From: Microbacterium caowuchunii
Lineage (GTDB): Bacteria; Actinomycetota; Actinomycetes; Actinomycetales; Microbacteriaceae
Length of the DNA stretch: 64,000 nt
Reading direction: 5' to 3'
NCBI RefSeq assembly: GCF_008727755.1
Contig: NZ_CP044231.1
Span: forward strand, 1,054,001-1,118,000
Shown here piece after piece: positions 43,641 through 52,018 of this stretch (positions are counted from its first letter, which is position 1; each line of letters begins with the position of its first letter). Below the pieces are notes generated by a model that did not search any database, was not told where the DNA came from, and saw only the letters and a list, made by a program, of their open reading frames with translations. The position numbers and the translations under genes are program-made.

Positions 43641-44843
43641 ATGATCCCCGTTGCTCTGGACGCCGGCTCGATCCTGACCCGTACAGTCGAGGCGCTGTCT
43701 TCTGCCCGCACGCTCGACCACGTCACCGCGGTCGTCGCGGAGGCTGCCCGCGACCTCGCGGACGCCGATGGCGCGACCTTCGTGCTGCGCGAGGACGGGG
43801 CCTGCTTCTACGCCGACGAGAAGGCCATCGGCCCGCTCTGGAAGGGGCTGCGGTTCCCCCTCGACACCTGCGTGAGCGGGTGGGCGATGTCGCGCAGCGA
43901 GACGGTCGTCATCCCCGACGTGTTCGCCGATCCGCGCGTGCCGCACGACGCCTACCGGGTGACGTTCGTCAAGAGCATGTGCATGGTCCCGGTGCGCCTC
44001 GACGACCCCATCGCAGCGATCGGCACGTACTGGTCCGACGGACGGACACCCGCGCCGGCCACCGTCCGTCAGCTCGAGATCCTCGCCGACACGGCCGCCG
44101 TGGCACTGGAGAACCTGGAACTGCGTGGTGCCCTCGACCGGCGTGCGGCGGAGCGCGACGGGCACGCGCAGCGCGCGGACGAGCTCGAGGCCGCCATCCA
44201 CTCGCTCGTGCACGACCTCCGGAGCCCCCTCGGGGCCATGATCGGCTACGCGGACCTCATCGCCGAGAACATGGAATCCGAGAAGTCGGCACGGTACGCG
44301 GAGACCATCCTCCGCGCCGGCGACCGGATGTCGGCGCAGATCGAGCGGATGCTGTCGATCTACCGCATCACGCACAACCCCATCGTTCCGGGGCCGGTGG
44401 ATCTGACCGCCGTCGCCCGGCGCTGCGCCGACGAGCTCGTGGCACGCGCGGGGGCACGGAGACTCCGGATCGATGTCGAGGACGGCCTCAAGGTCGTCGC
44501 GGACCCCGTCCTCACCGAGACCGTCGTGGAGAACCTGCTCGGCAACGCCGTCAAGTACACCGCGAAGACCCCGGACGCACACATCACCCTGCGACGCGTG
44601 GACAGCGGACACCCGCTCTCCACCTTCGTCGTGCGCGACAACGGGGCCGGCTTCGACCAGTCGGACGCGCAGCTGCTGTTCCGGCCGCTGACCCGTCTGC
44701 ACTCGGCCGAGGACTTCCCCGGCACCGGACTCGGCCTCGCCTCCGTGGCGCGCATCGTCGAGCTGCACGGAGGGACCATCCGGGCGGAGGGGGTGCCCTC
44801 CTCCGGGGCGGCGTTCTACTTCTCCCTCCCCGTCCCGGCGTAG
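43641..44843 (+). CDS. soluble GAF-domain sensor histidine kinase
   Basis: A 400-residue kinase without membrane segments. Residues about 10-155 are a GAF domain (DADGATFVLREDGACFY, FPLDTCVSGWAMSRSETVVIPD). The phosphoacceptor His near 191 is in SLVHDLRSPLGAMIGYADL, and the ATPase domain shows VVENLLGNAVKYTAK, VVRDNGAGFD, FPGTGLGLASVARI. The GAF domain probably senses a small cytosolic ligand or redox state. No response regulator is adjacent, so it is an orphan kinase. The ATG at 43641 has a short leader after a TGTAATACTGT region around 43596-43606. Confidence 0.87.
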   Translation: MIPVALDAGSILTRTVEALSSARTLDHVTAVVAEAARDLADADGATFVLREDGACFYADEKAIGPLWKGLRFPLDTCVSGWAMSRSETVVIPDVFADPRVPHDAYRVTFVKSMCMVPVRLDDPIAAIGTYWSDGRTPAPATVRQLEILADTAAVALENLELRGALDRRAAERDGHAQRADELEAAIHSLVHDLRSPLGAMIGYADLIAENMESEKSARYAETILRAGDRMSAQIERMLSIYRITHNPIVPGPVDLTAVARRCADELVARAGARRLRIDVEDGLKVVADPVLTETVVENLLGNAVKYTAKTPDAHITLRRVDSGHPLSTFVVRDNGAGFDQSDAQLLFRPLTRLHSAEDFPGTGLGLASVARIVELHGGTIRAEGVPSSGAAFYFSLPVPA

Positions 44844-44880
44844 CGCTGTCAAGCCCGCCCTTCGCACCCGGCGTGGCTCC

Positions 44881-44886
44881 TAACGT
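44881..44886 (+). promoter_or_regulatory. -10 box of the APC permease gene
   Basis: TAACGT, 6 nt, then the GTG at 44893; leaderless spacing. Confidence 0.55.
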
Positions 44887-44892
44887 GAACGC

Positions 44893-46227
44893 GTGACGAC
44901 TGGAACGAACGAGCCCACACGCCTTCGGCGCGGGATCACCGGCCTGCTCCTCTTCGCTTTCATCCTGGGGGATGTGCTCGGCGCGGGGGTCTACGCGCTC
45001 ATGGGGGTCCTGGCCGGTCGCGTGGGCGGCCTGCTGTGGGCCCCTTTGCTGGTGGCGCTGCTGCTCGCCCTGCTGACGGCCGGATCGTATGCCGAGCTGG
45101 TGACGAAGTATCCGCGCGCCGGCGGGGCGGCGGTGTTCGCCGAGCGGGCGTTCAAGAACCGCCTGGTGTCGTTCCTGGTCGGCTTCAGCATGCTCGCGGC
45201 GGGCGTGGTCAGCGCCGCGGGACTGTCGCTCGCGTTCGCGGGGGACTACTTCCGCACCTTCGTGGACCTGCCGGTCATCCCGGTGGCGATGGTCTTCCTG
45301 GCGGTGATCGCGCTGCTCAACGCCCGCGGCATCCGGGAATCCATGGGCGCCAACCTGGTCATGACCGTCATCGAACTCAGCGGTCTGGTGATCGTCATCG
45401 CGGTCGTCGCCGTTCTCGTCTCCGGCGGCGGCGGCGACGTCTCGCGGGTCGTGCAACCGCCGGAGGGAGCGCCGGTCGCCGGTGCGGTCCTCGCCGGTGC
45501 CATCATCGCGTACTACTCGTTCGTGGGCTTCGAGACGTCGGCCAACATCATCGAAGAGGTGAAGGAGCCGTCCCGCACCTACCCGCGGGCGCTGTTCGCC
45601 GCCCTCGCGACAGCCGGCGTGGTGTACGTGCTGGTGGGGCTGGCGAGCGCGATCGCGGTCGCTCCGGAGGACCTCGAGGAATCCAGCGGGCCTCTGCTGG
45701 ACGTCGTCGAGGCCAGTGGCGTCGGCATCCCGTCGTGGCTGTTCAGCCTCATCGCCCTGATCGCGGTGGCCAACGGGGCGCTGCTCACGATGATCATGGC
45801 GAGCCGGCTGACGTACGGGATGGCGGAGCAGGGGCTGCTGCCGGGTGTGCTGGCGCGGGTGCTCCCGCGAAGGAAGACACCGTGGGTCGCGATCGTGGCC
45901 ACCACGGTCGTCGCGATGCTGCTGACGCTGGTCGGGGACCTCGCCACGCTCGCGGAGACGGTCGTGCTCCTCCTGCTGTTCGTGTTCCTGAGTGCCAACG
46001 TCTCGGTCCTCGTGCTCCGCCGCGATTCGGTGGATCACCCGCACTTCCGGGTCTGGACGTTCATCCCGGTCCTCGGGATCGCCTCCTGCATCCTCCTCAT
46101 GACCCAGCAGCGCCCGGTCGTGTGGTTGTTCGCCGCCATCCTCCTCGTGGTGGGTGTCGTGCTGTTCCTGTTGGCGAACTGGGGCCGCTCCCACAGCAAG
46201 GCCAAGGAATCCGAGCGCTCCCGCTGA
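44893..46227 (+). CDS. APC-family amino-acid permease
   Basis: A 444-residue transporter with twelve hydrophobic helices. The N-terminal motif ILGDVLGAGVYALMGVLAG and TKYPRAGGAAVFAERAF are APC-typical, as is YYSFVGFETSANIIEEVKEPSRTYPRA in helix 6. The last cytoplasmic stretch is serine and lysine rich. Substrate is not identifiable; the APC superfamily covers amino acids, polyamines and related amines. It starts from GTG behind a leaderless promoter, 49 nt after the histidine kinase gene, and is followed by the PLP enzyme operon that has its own promoter. Confidence 0.87.
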   Translation: MTTGTNEPTRLRRGITGLLLFAFILGDVLGAGVYALMGVLAGRVGGLLWAPLLVALLLALLTAGSYAELVTKYPRAGGAAVFAERAFKNRLVSFLVGFSMLAAGVVSAAGLSLAFAGDYFRTFVDLPVIPVAMVFLAVIALLNARGIRESMGANLVMTVIELSGLVIVIAVVAVLVSGGGGDVSRVVQPPEGAPVAGAVLAGAIIAYYSFVGFETSANIIEEVKEPSRTYPRALFAALATAGVVYVLVGLASAIAVAPEDLEESSGPLLDVVEASGVGIPSWLFSLIALIAVANGALLTMIMASRLTYGMAEQGLLPGVLARVLPRRKTPWVAIVATTVVAMLLTLVGDLATLAETVVLLLLFVFLSANVSVLVLRRDSVDHPHFRVWTFIPVLGIASCILLMTQQRPVVWLFAAILLVVGVVLFLLANWGRSHSKAKESERSR

Positions 46228-46276
46228 GCCTCGCGTGAGCGGAGCGGGCGGTCCTGGGGCGGACCGGTGGTCATCG

Positions 46277-46282
46277 TAGGCT
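46277..46282 (+). promoter_or_regulatory. -10 box of the leaderless uORF
   Basis: TAGGCT with 6 nt to the ATG at 46289, an exact leaderless arrangement for the uORF rather than for the downstream gene. Confidence 0.55.
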
Positions 46283-46288
46283 GAGCCC

Positions 46289-46318
46289 ATGAGCGCGTAC
46301 CGGGGGAGAACGCCGTGA
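46289..46318 (+). CDS. nine-codon leaderless upstream ORF
   Basis: ATG at 46289 opens a nine-codon frame (MSAYRGRTP) ending in TGA at 46316-46318. That TGA shares GTGA with the GTG start of the next gene in another frame. The uORF itself contains CGGGGGAGAAC, the ribosome site of the downstream gene. Ribosomes translating the uORF would therefore cover the site and then terminate at the downstream start: coupled re-initiation. Confidence 0.5.
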   Translation: MSAYRGRTP

Positions 46319-47541
46319 CCATCGACCTGCGGGCAGTGCCGCCCGGACAACCGTGGACGGATCCGCGCTCGTACTGGGGAGCCATGACCCGAGCCGTGCG
46401 GGACATCCCGGCGCCGGTCGCGGTCCTCGGCATGGAGGCCCTCCGCTTCAACGCCCTGGACATGCTGGTGCGGGCCGGCGGGGTCCCCATCCGCGTGGCG
46501 AGCAAGTCGCTGCGCTCGCGCGAGGCGCTGGCGGCCCTTCTCGCCATCCCGGGCTATCGCGGCATCCTCGCGTTCACCCTGCCCGAGGCGCTCTGGCTCG
46601 CCGACCAGCACGACGACATCGTGCTGGGGTATCCGAGCACGGACCGTCCGGCCATCGCCCGGCTCGCCGGCGACGAACAGGCGGCCGCGCGCATCACGCT
46701 GATGGTCGACGATCCGGCACAGCTCGATCTCATCGACGCGGTCGCGCGACCCGCCGAGCGGGCGACGCTGCGGGTCGCGATCGACGCCGACGCCTCGTGG
46801 CGGTCCGCGGGCCTCGGCCACGTGGGCGTGCGCCGTTCCCCCGTGCACGATGTCACCGAGGTCGTGCGGCTCGCTCGCATGGTCGCTGCGCGCCCGGGCT
46901 TCGAGCTCGTCGGCCTCATGATGTACGAGGCGCAGATCGCGGGCCAGCCGGATGCGGAGGGGCCCGGCGATTCCGTGATCCGGTGGATGCAGCGCCGATC
47001 CGCCGCGGAGCTCGCCGATCGCCGCGGCGCGATCGTGGCCGCGCTCCGGGAGGTCGCCGCGCTGGAGTTCGTCAACGGCGGGGGTACGGGATCGCTCGAG
47101 CGGACGGCGGCCGACGAATCCGTCACCGAGCTGACCGCCGGCAGCGGCCTCTTCGCCGGGCATCTCTTCTCCCGCTACCGCTCGTTCCAGCCGGCGCCGG
47201 CGGCGGCCTTCGCGCTGGATGTGGTGCGCAAGCCCACCGATGACATCGTGACGGTCCTCGGCGGCGGCTGGATCGCGTCCGGCCCGCCCGTCGCGTCCCG
47301 CCAGCCGGCCCCGGTGTGGCCCGCTGGACTGCGCACCCTCGCCCGTGAGGGCGCCGGCGAAGTGCAGACACCGCTGCAGGGATCGGGCGCGCGTGCGATG
47401 GGCGCGGGGGACCGGGTGTGGTTCCGCCATGCCAAGAGCGGCGAGCTCTCGGAGCGGGTGGACCGGTTCCACCTCATCCAGGGCGGCGAACGGGTGGGCG
47501 AGACAGCGACCTACCGCGGCGAGGGGAAGGCGTTCCTATGA
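46315..47541 (+). CDS. PLP-dependent amino-acid deaminase/aldolase (alanine-racemase fold)
   Basis: A 408-residue fold-type III PLP enzyme of the D-threonine-aldolase/amino-acid-deaminase group. The PLP lysine is in IRVASKSLRS near residue 64; the barrel continues with GILAFTLPEALWLADQH, TLRVAIDADASWRSAGLG, GLMMYEAQIAG and FVNGGGTGSLE, the last typical of the D-threonine aldolase clan. The C-terminal domain begins near 290. Reaction and substrate cannot be fixed from sequence. The GTG at 46315 follows a GGGGGAG site and overlaps the uORF stop. Its end overlaps the lactone oxidase gene by ATGA, so the two proteins are coordinately made. Confidence 0.82.
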   Translation: MTIDLRAVPPGQPWTDPRSYWGAMTRAVRDIPAPVAVLGMEALRFNALDMLVRAGGVPIRVASKSLRSREALAALLAIPGYRGILAFTLPEALWLADQHDDIVLGYPSTDRPAIARLAGDEQAAARITLMVDDPAQLDLIDAVARPAERATLRVAIDADASWRSAGLGHVGVRRSPVHDVTEVVRLARMVAARPGFELVGLMMYEAQIAGQPDAEGPGDSVIRWMQRRSAAELADRRGAIVAALREVAALEFVNGGGTGSLERTAADESVTELTAGSGLFAGHLFSRYRSFQPAPAAAFALDVVRKPTDDIVTVLGGGWIASGPPVASRQPAPVWPAGLRTLAREGAGEVQTPLQGSGARAMGAGDRVWFRHAKSGELSERVDRFHLIQGGERVGETATYRGEGKAFL

Positions 47542-48848
47542 CCAGGCCCGGCGGAGTGTGGCAGAACTGGGGGCGCACCGCGAAAGTGCGCCCGCAGCGG
47601 GTGGAGTTCCCCGCGAGCACTGCCGCCGTGCAGCGTGCGGTGCAGTCCGCGGCGGCACGGGGGATGGCGGTCAAGCCCGTCGGCGCGGGACACAGCTTCT
47701 CCGGCATCGCCGTGGCGCCGGGGGCGTTGCTGGATCTGCGGGACCTCAGCGGCCTGGTCGCGGTGGACCGGGAGCGCGCCCGGGTGAGTCTGCGCGCGGG
47801 CACGCCGCTGCACCGGATCCCACGGCTGCTCGCACCCTATGGCCTCGCGATGCCGAACCTCGGGGACATCGACCGGCAGTCGATCGCAGGGGCCATCTCC
47901 ACCGGGACGCACGGCACCGGCGCCGGCTTCGGAGGTCTCGCCACGCAGGTCGTCGGCGTCACGCTCGTGACGGGGGAGGGCGAGCTGCTGCGCGTCGACG
48001 AGAGCGAGAACGCCGAGTTGCTCCCGGCCGTCGCGCTCGGGCTGGGGGCGCTCGGTGTGCTGGTGGAGGTCACGCTGCAGTGCGTCCCCGCCTTCCTCCT
48101 GCACGCGCGGGAACGTCGCGAACCCCTGGCGCAGGTGCTCGAAGAGCTCCCGAACCGCGCGGCGGAGGCCGACCACTTCGAGTTCTACTGGTTCCCGCAC
48201 ACGGACGTCGCCCTCACCATGACGAACACGCGGTTGCCGGAGAGCGCTCGCCGCCGGCCCCTGCCGCCGGTGTCGCGCTGGGTGGAGGACACCCTGCTGT
48301 CGAACGCGGCCTACCGCGCCCTCTGCATGGCGGGGACGGTGGTCCCCGCAGCGGTGCCCGCGATCTCCCGGCTCGGTGCGCGCACCGTCGGCGACCGGGA
48401 GTTCACCGACCGCTCGCCCCGCGTGTTCACCCACCGCCGAACGGTGCGATTCCGCGAGATGGAATACGCGGTCCCGGCCGACCGCGTGGGCGCGGCGTTC
48501 GAGGCGGTCCGCGCGCTGATCGACGAGAGGGGGTGGCGGATCTCGTTCCCGGTCGAGGTGAGGTTCGCGGCACCGGACCCGCTCTGGATGTCGACGGCCC
48601 ACGAACGGCCCACCGGGTACATCGCCGTCCACCGCTACTGGCGGGAGAATCCGACCGCCTACTTCGCGGCGGTCGAGGAGATCATGCTCGCCCATGGCGG
48701 CCGACCGCACTGGGGCAAGATGCACACCCTGGACTCCGCGCAGCTGCGGCAGGCCTACCCGCGCTTCGACGACTTCCTCGCCGTCCGCGATCGGCTGGAC
48801 CCGCAGCGGATCTTCCGCAACACCTACCTGGACCGGGTCCTCGGATGA
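47538..48848 (+). CDS. FAD-linked aldonolactone oxidase (D-arabinono-1,4-lactone type)
   Basis: A 436-residue flavoprotein of the VAO family. The FAD domain has VKPVGAGHSFSGIAVAPGALL, where the His of GAGHSF is the usual covalent flavin site, then GDIDRQSIAGAISTGTHGTG. The C-terminal ALO domain has EFYWFPHTD, RVFTHRRTVRFREMEYAVP, VEVRFAAPDPLWMS and HWGKMHTLDS. Members oxidise sugar lactones or alditols using oxygen or an electron acceptor. The ATG overlaps the PLP enzyme gene by 4 nt. The pairing with this PLP enzyme recurs in other actinobacteria as far as I recall, suggesting a shared but undefined pathway. Confidence 0.88.
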   Translation: MTRPGGVWQNWGRTAKVRPQRVEFPASTAAVQRAVQSAAARGMAVKPVGAGHSFSGIAVAPGALLDLRDLSGLVAVDRERARVSLRAGTPLHRIPRLLAPYGLAMPNLGDIDRQSIAGAISTGTHGTGAGFGGLATQVVGVTLVTGEGELLRVDESENAELLPAVALGLGALGVLVEVTLQCVPAFLLHARERREPLAQVLEELPNRAAEADHFEFYWFPHTDVALTMTNTRLPESARRRPLPPVSRWVEDTLLSNAAYRALCMAGTVVPAAVPAISRLGARTVGDREFTDRSPRVFTHRRTVRFREMEYAVPADRVGAAFEAVRALIDERGWRISFPVEVRFAAPDPLWMSTAHERPTGYIAVHRYWRENPTAYFAAVEEIMLAHGGRPHWGKMHTLDSAQLRQAYPRFDDFLAVRDRLDPQRIFRNTYLDRVLG

Positions 48849-48899
48849 GGAGTGTCTGAGAGTCCGGCGCAGTAGCCGAGACGGATATGTCCGTCGCAC

Positions 48900-48905
48900 T
48901 AAGAT
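48900..48905 (+). promoter_or_regulatory. -10 box of lemA
   Basis: TAAGAT with a leader of roughly 25 nt; CGGAGCACC lies before the ATG at 48935. Confidence 0.45.
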
Positions 48906-48934
48906 GAGGCAAAACGCGAACGGAGCACCTTTCA

Positions 48935-49504
48935 ATGTGGGAATGGCTGATCCCGGTCCTCATCCTTGTCGTCCTCGTGGCGGTCGTCGGAATCTACCTG
49001 TGGGCGACGTACAACTCGCTGGTCCAGCTCAACGTGCGCGTGGACGAGGCGTGGAGCGACATCACGGTCCAGCTCAAACGCCGAGCGGATCTGCTGCCCA
49101 ACCTCATCGAGACGGTGAAGGGATACGCCGGCCATGAGAAGGCCGTGTTCGAGAACGTGACCCAGGCCCGTGCCGAGACGATCGCGGCATCGGGGCCGGC
49201 GGATGCGGGGATCGCCGAGGGCCACATGCAGCAGGCGCTGAAGTCCCTGTTCGCGGTCGCGGAGGCCTACCCCCAGCTCCAGGCGAGCCAGAACTTCCTG
49301 CAGCTGCAGCAGTCGGTCGTCGACACCGAGGACAAGATCCAGGCGTCCCGGCGTTTCTACAACGGCGGCGTCCGCGAGCTGAACACCAAGGTGAAGGTCT
49401 TCCCCAACAACCTGTTCGCCCGCCGGCTCGGCTTCCACGAGCGGGAGTTCTTCGAGGTCGTCGACGGCGCCGCCATCGCCGAACCGCCGCGCATCCAGTT
49501 CTGA
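48935..49504 (+). CDS. lemA: LemA family protein
   Basis: A 189-residue membrane-anchored helical protein. One N-terminal helix (IPVLILVVLVAVVGIYLWATYN) is followed by the LemA core NVRVDEAWSDITVQLKRRADLLPNLIETVKGYAGHE, SLFAVAEAYPQLQASQNFLQLQ, EDKIQASRRFYNGGVRELNTKV and FPNNLFARRLGF. Function of LemA is not established; it is often found with TPM-domain or envelope proteases, but here it stands alone. It is convergent with the YcaQ-like gene, 6 nt apart. Confidence 0.92.
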   Translation: MWEWLIPVLILVVLVAVVGIYLWATYNSLVQLNVRVDEAWSDITVQLKRRADLLPNLIETVKGYAGHEKAVFENVTQARAETIAASGPADAGIAEGHMQQALKSLFAVAEAYPQLQASQNFLQLQQSVVDTEDKIQASRRFYNGGVRELNTKVKVFPNNLFARRLGFHEREFFEVVDGAAIAEPPRIQF

Positions 49505-49510
49505 CGGCGG

Positions 49511-50773
49511 CTAGAGCACCGCGTCGTCGGTCGTAGCCACCGGTTCGGCGCTGGAGCGGTGCCGGGCCGCACCCAGTTCCGCGGCGATCCCATCCGTCGC
49601 GTCGCCCCAGCGCGACACCGTGACATCCGCCAGTCCCTGCCACTCTGCCGCGCGCCGGAGGAGGGCCGCGACGGATGCGGGGGCGCCCACCGGGCGGCCT
49701 TCCTCCCACCAGGCGGACTGCACCCGCAAGACCGATCCGGCACGGTCCGCCTTCAGATCGACGCGGCCCACCACGTCGTCGCCCAGCAGGACGGGCAGCG
49801 AGTAGTACCCGAACCGTCGTTGCGCGGCGGGGGTGTAGATCTCGATGCGGTACGCGAAGTCGAACAGCCGCTCCGCCCGGTCGCGGAACCACACCACCGG
49901 GTCGAACGGCGTCAGCAGCGCCTGGACGTCCACCGCACGCGGGACGACCGCGTCGCGGTGCAGCCAGGCGGGGATCGGCCGGCCGCCGCGCTCCCAGCCT
50001 TCGACGCGGACGGGCACCAGCACGCCCTCGTCCTCGAGCTCGCGCACGACCCGGGCGACCGTCCGCTGCTCCCGCAACCGCCAGTAGTCGTCGAGGTCCG
50101 CCAGAGTGGCGACCCCGTACGCGCGGGCCGCCTTGGTCACGAGGCGGCGCACCGCCTCGTCCTTCGGGAGCGCGCGACCCAGCACGTGGGACGGCAGGAC
50201 GTGCTCGCTCAGCCCGTACACCCGCTCGAACCCGCGGCGCCCGGCGATCGCGACGTCCCCGGTGAACCAGAGGTACTCCAGCGCGCGCTTGACCCCGCTC
50301 CAATCCCACCACGGCCCCCGTTGCGCCTTCGCGGCGTCGTCCTCGATCTGGGCGGGGCGCAGGGGCCCGCGATCCCGCAGTTCCGCACGGACCCACTCGA
50401 CCGTGGGGCGGTCGACCCCGAACCAGCCGGTGCGTTCGTGCCGGTCCCGGTTCGCCCGCATCCGGAAATCGAACAGTGGCCAGTCCTCCACCGGGATGAA
50501 CGACGCCTGGTGCGCCCAGAACTCCACGAAAGGGGCGTGGGGTGCGAACAGCAGGCGGTCCAGCCGTGCCGTGTCGTAGTCGCCCAGCCGCGAGAACAGC
50601 GGCAGGTAGTGCGATCTGGCGAACACGTTGACCGAGTCGATCTGCAGCGTGCCCATGCGGCGGATCTCGTGCGCCATCCGCCGCGAGGACGGTGCCCCCG
50701 CGGTCGCCGGACCGAATCCCTGCGCCCGCAGCGCCACCCTGCGCGCCTCGGCACGGCTCAATCGTTCTCGCAC
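49511..50773 (-). CDS. winged-helix DNA glycosylase, YcaQ/AlkX-like crosslink repair
   Basis: A 420-residue protein of the HTH_42 family, typified by E. coli YcaQ and Streptomyces AlkZ, which unhook DNA interstrand crosslinks. Visible segments are RMGTLQIDSVNVFARSHYLPLFSRLG, where the QxD-type catalytic Gln-Ile-Asp (QID) lies, FVEFWAHQASFIP, GVKRALEYLWFTGDVAIAGR, the LTPFDPVVWFRDRAERLFDFAYRIE signature, and VGRVDLKADRAGSVLRVQSAW. The QID variant, rather than QxQ, is the YcaQ-like subtype as I recall. GTG at 50773 is placed by a leaderless TACGCT box. It is divergent from the AI-2E gene. Confidence 0.85.
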   Translation of the reverse strand: MRERLSRAEARRVALRAQGFGPATAGAPSSRRMAHEIRRMGTLQIDSVNVFARSHYLPLFSRLGDYDTARLDRLLFAPHAPFVEFWAHQASFIPVEDWPLFDFRMRANRDRHERTGWFGVDRPTVEWVRAELRDRGPLRPAQIEDDAAKAQRGPWWDWSGVKRALEYLWFTGDVAIAGRRGFERVYGLSEHVLPSHVLGRALPKDEAVRRLVTKAARAYGVATLADLDDYWRLREQRTVARVVRELEDEGVLVPVRVEGWERGGRPIPAWLHRDAVVPRAVDVQALLTPFDPVVWFRDRAERLFDFAYRIEIYTPAAQRRFGYYSLPVLLGDDVVGRVDLKADRAGSVLRVQSAWWEEGRPVGAPASVAALLRRAAEWQGLADVTVSRWGDATDGIAAELGAARHRSSAEPVATTDDAVL

Positions 50774-50779
50774 CGCGCC

Positions 50780-50785
50780 AGCGTA
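50780..50785 (-). promoter_or_regulatory. -10 box of the YcaQ-like gene
   Basis: Minus-strand TACGCT with 6 nt to the GTG at 50773. Faces the AI-2E promoter across 33 nt. Confidence 0.55.
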
Positions 50786-50818
50786 ACGGCGACGTCGGAC
50801 ACCGGTCGCAGCGCGCCT

Positions 50819-50824
50819 TAGACT
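50819..50824 (+). promoter_or_regulatory. -10 box of the AI-2E/ilvA operon
   Basis: TAGACT with exactly 6 nt to the ATG at 50831. Confidence 0.6.
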
Positions 50825-50830
50825 GACGGA

Positions 50831-52018
50831 ATGAGCGAATCCGACGAGAAGCCTCGCGGTTCGTTCCTCGACGCCCTGCGGAATCGGACCATCTCCACGG
50901 AGATCGCCGGGACCCTGCCCCGAGGGCTGCGCACGGCCACGGCGTACGCCTGGCGCTTCCTGGTCATCGCCGCGGCGGTAGGGGTCGCCATCTGGATCGT
51001 CATCCAGCTGAAGATCCTCGTCATCCCGCTGCTGGTCGCCATCCTCATCACGGCGCTGGTGTGGCCGGCGTTCACCTGGATGCTGCGCCACCGGGTCCCG
51101 CGCTGGCTCGCGATCGTCGTCTCCGTGCTGGGGACGATCGCCATCATCACGGGCCTGGTCTGGCTCGCGATCTGGCAGATCACGCGTCAGTGGCAGTCGG
51201 TCCAGGACCGCACGGTGGAGGCGGTCGTACAGTTCCGCGACTATCTCATCGAGGGGCCGCTGCACCTCACCGGCGAACAGATCGACGACCTGCTCGGTCA
51301 GGGGTTCGAGCTGGCCCGACAGCAGGCGGAGCTGCTCCTGTCCGGCGCGCTCGCGCTCGGCTCGACCGTCGGCCACGTCGCCACCGGCGCGCTCCTCACC
51401 CTCTTCATCCTGCTGTGCGTCCTCGCGGACGGCGGCGGCATCTGGCGCTGGACGACCCGGCTGTTCCCCGCAGCGGCGCGCCCCGCGGTCGACGGCGCCG
51501 CCCGTGCCGGCTGGGTCACCGTCATCAACTACGCGCGCACCCAGCTGCTCGTCGCCACGATCGACGCGATCGGCATCGGCCTGGGGGCGTTCCTGCTCGG
51601 CGTGCCGCTGGCCATCCCGATCGGCGTGCTGGTCTTCCTGGGGGCGTTCATCCCGTTCGTCGGCGCGGTGCTCACCGGTGCGGTCGCGGTGTTCCTCGCG
51701 CTCGTCTACAACGGCCCCTGGATCGCCTTCTGGATGCTGATCGTCGTGCTGGCCGTGCAGCAGATCGAGGGGCACATCCTGCAGCCGCTGCTCATGGGTT
51801 CCGCCGTGAAGGTGCACCCGCTCGCCGTCGTCCTCGTGGTCGCCGGGGGAGCGGTGATCGCCGGTATCCCCGGGGCGCTGTTCGCCGTGCCGCTCGCCGC
51901 GTTCGTGAACGTCGTGGCGGTCTACCTGTCGCGACGCGCCTGGGAGACCGGGCGAAGACCCGAGCCGGGCGATCTCATCTGGAGTACTGTCCCCCGACCG
52001 AGGAGGAACCGGGCGTGA
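50831..52018 (+). CDS. AI-2E family transporter-like membrane protein
   Basis: A 395-residue membrane protein with about eight hydrophobic helices. Family features are the N-terminal pair of helices (IAAAVGVAIWIVIQL, ILVIPLLVAILITALVWPAF), an amphipathic central region (LLGQGFELARQQAELLL), the GVPLAIPIGVLVFLGAFIPFVGAVLTG signature and the QQIEGHILQPLLMGSAVKVHPLAVV segment. The family name comes from a quorum-signal export claim; many members are ion antiporters, so substrate is open. It is first in an operon, overlapping ilvA by GTGA. Confidence 0.88.
   Translation: MSESDEKPRGSFLDALRNRTISTEIAGTLPRGLRTATAYAWRFLVIAAAVGVAIWIVIQLKILVIPLLVAILITALVWPAFTWMLRHRVPRWLAIVVSVLGTIAIITGLVWLAIWQITRQWQSVQDRTVEAVVQFRDYLIEGPLHLTGEQIDDLLGQGFELARQQAELLLSGALALGSTVGHVATGALLTLFILLCVLADGGGIWRWTTRLFPAAARPAVDGAARAGWVTVINYARTQLLVATIDAIGIGLGAFLLGVPLAIPIGVLVFLGAFIPFVGAVLTGAVAVFLALVYNGPWIAFWMLIVVLAVQQIEGHILQPLLMGSAVKVHPLAVVLVVAGGAVIAGIPGALFAVPLAAFVNVVAVYLSRRAWETGRRPEPGDLIWSTVPRPRRNRA

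Noticed and set aside
42660..44867. Long minus-strand frames antisense to the methyltransferase and GAF kinase genes, and a similar one at 44584-47472
   Set aside because: Histidine, glutamine and arginine-rich shadow translation; sense-strand genes have clear domains and ribosome sites.
50831..52018. AI-2 quorum-sensing export
   Set aside because: The family name suggests it, but no luxS or lsr genes are present in the window, and many members have other substrates.
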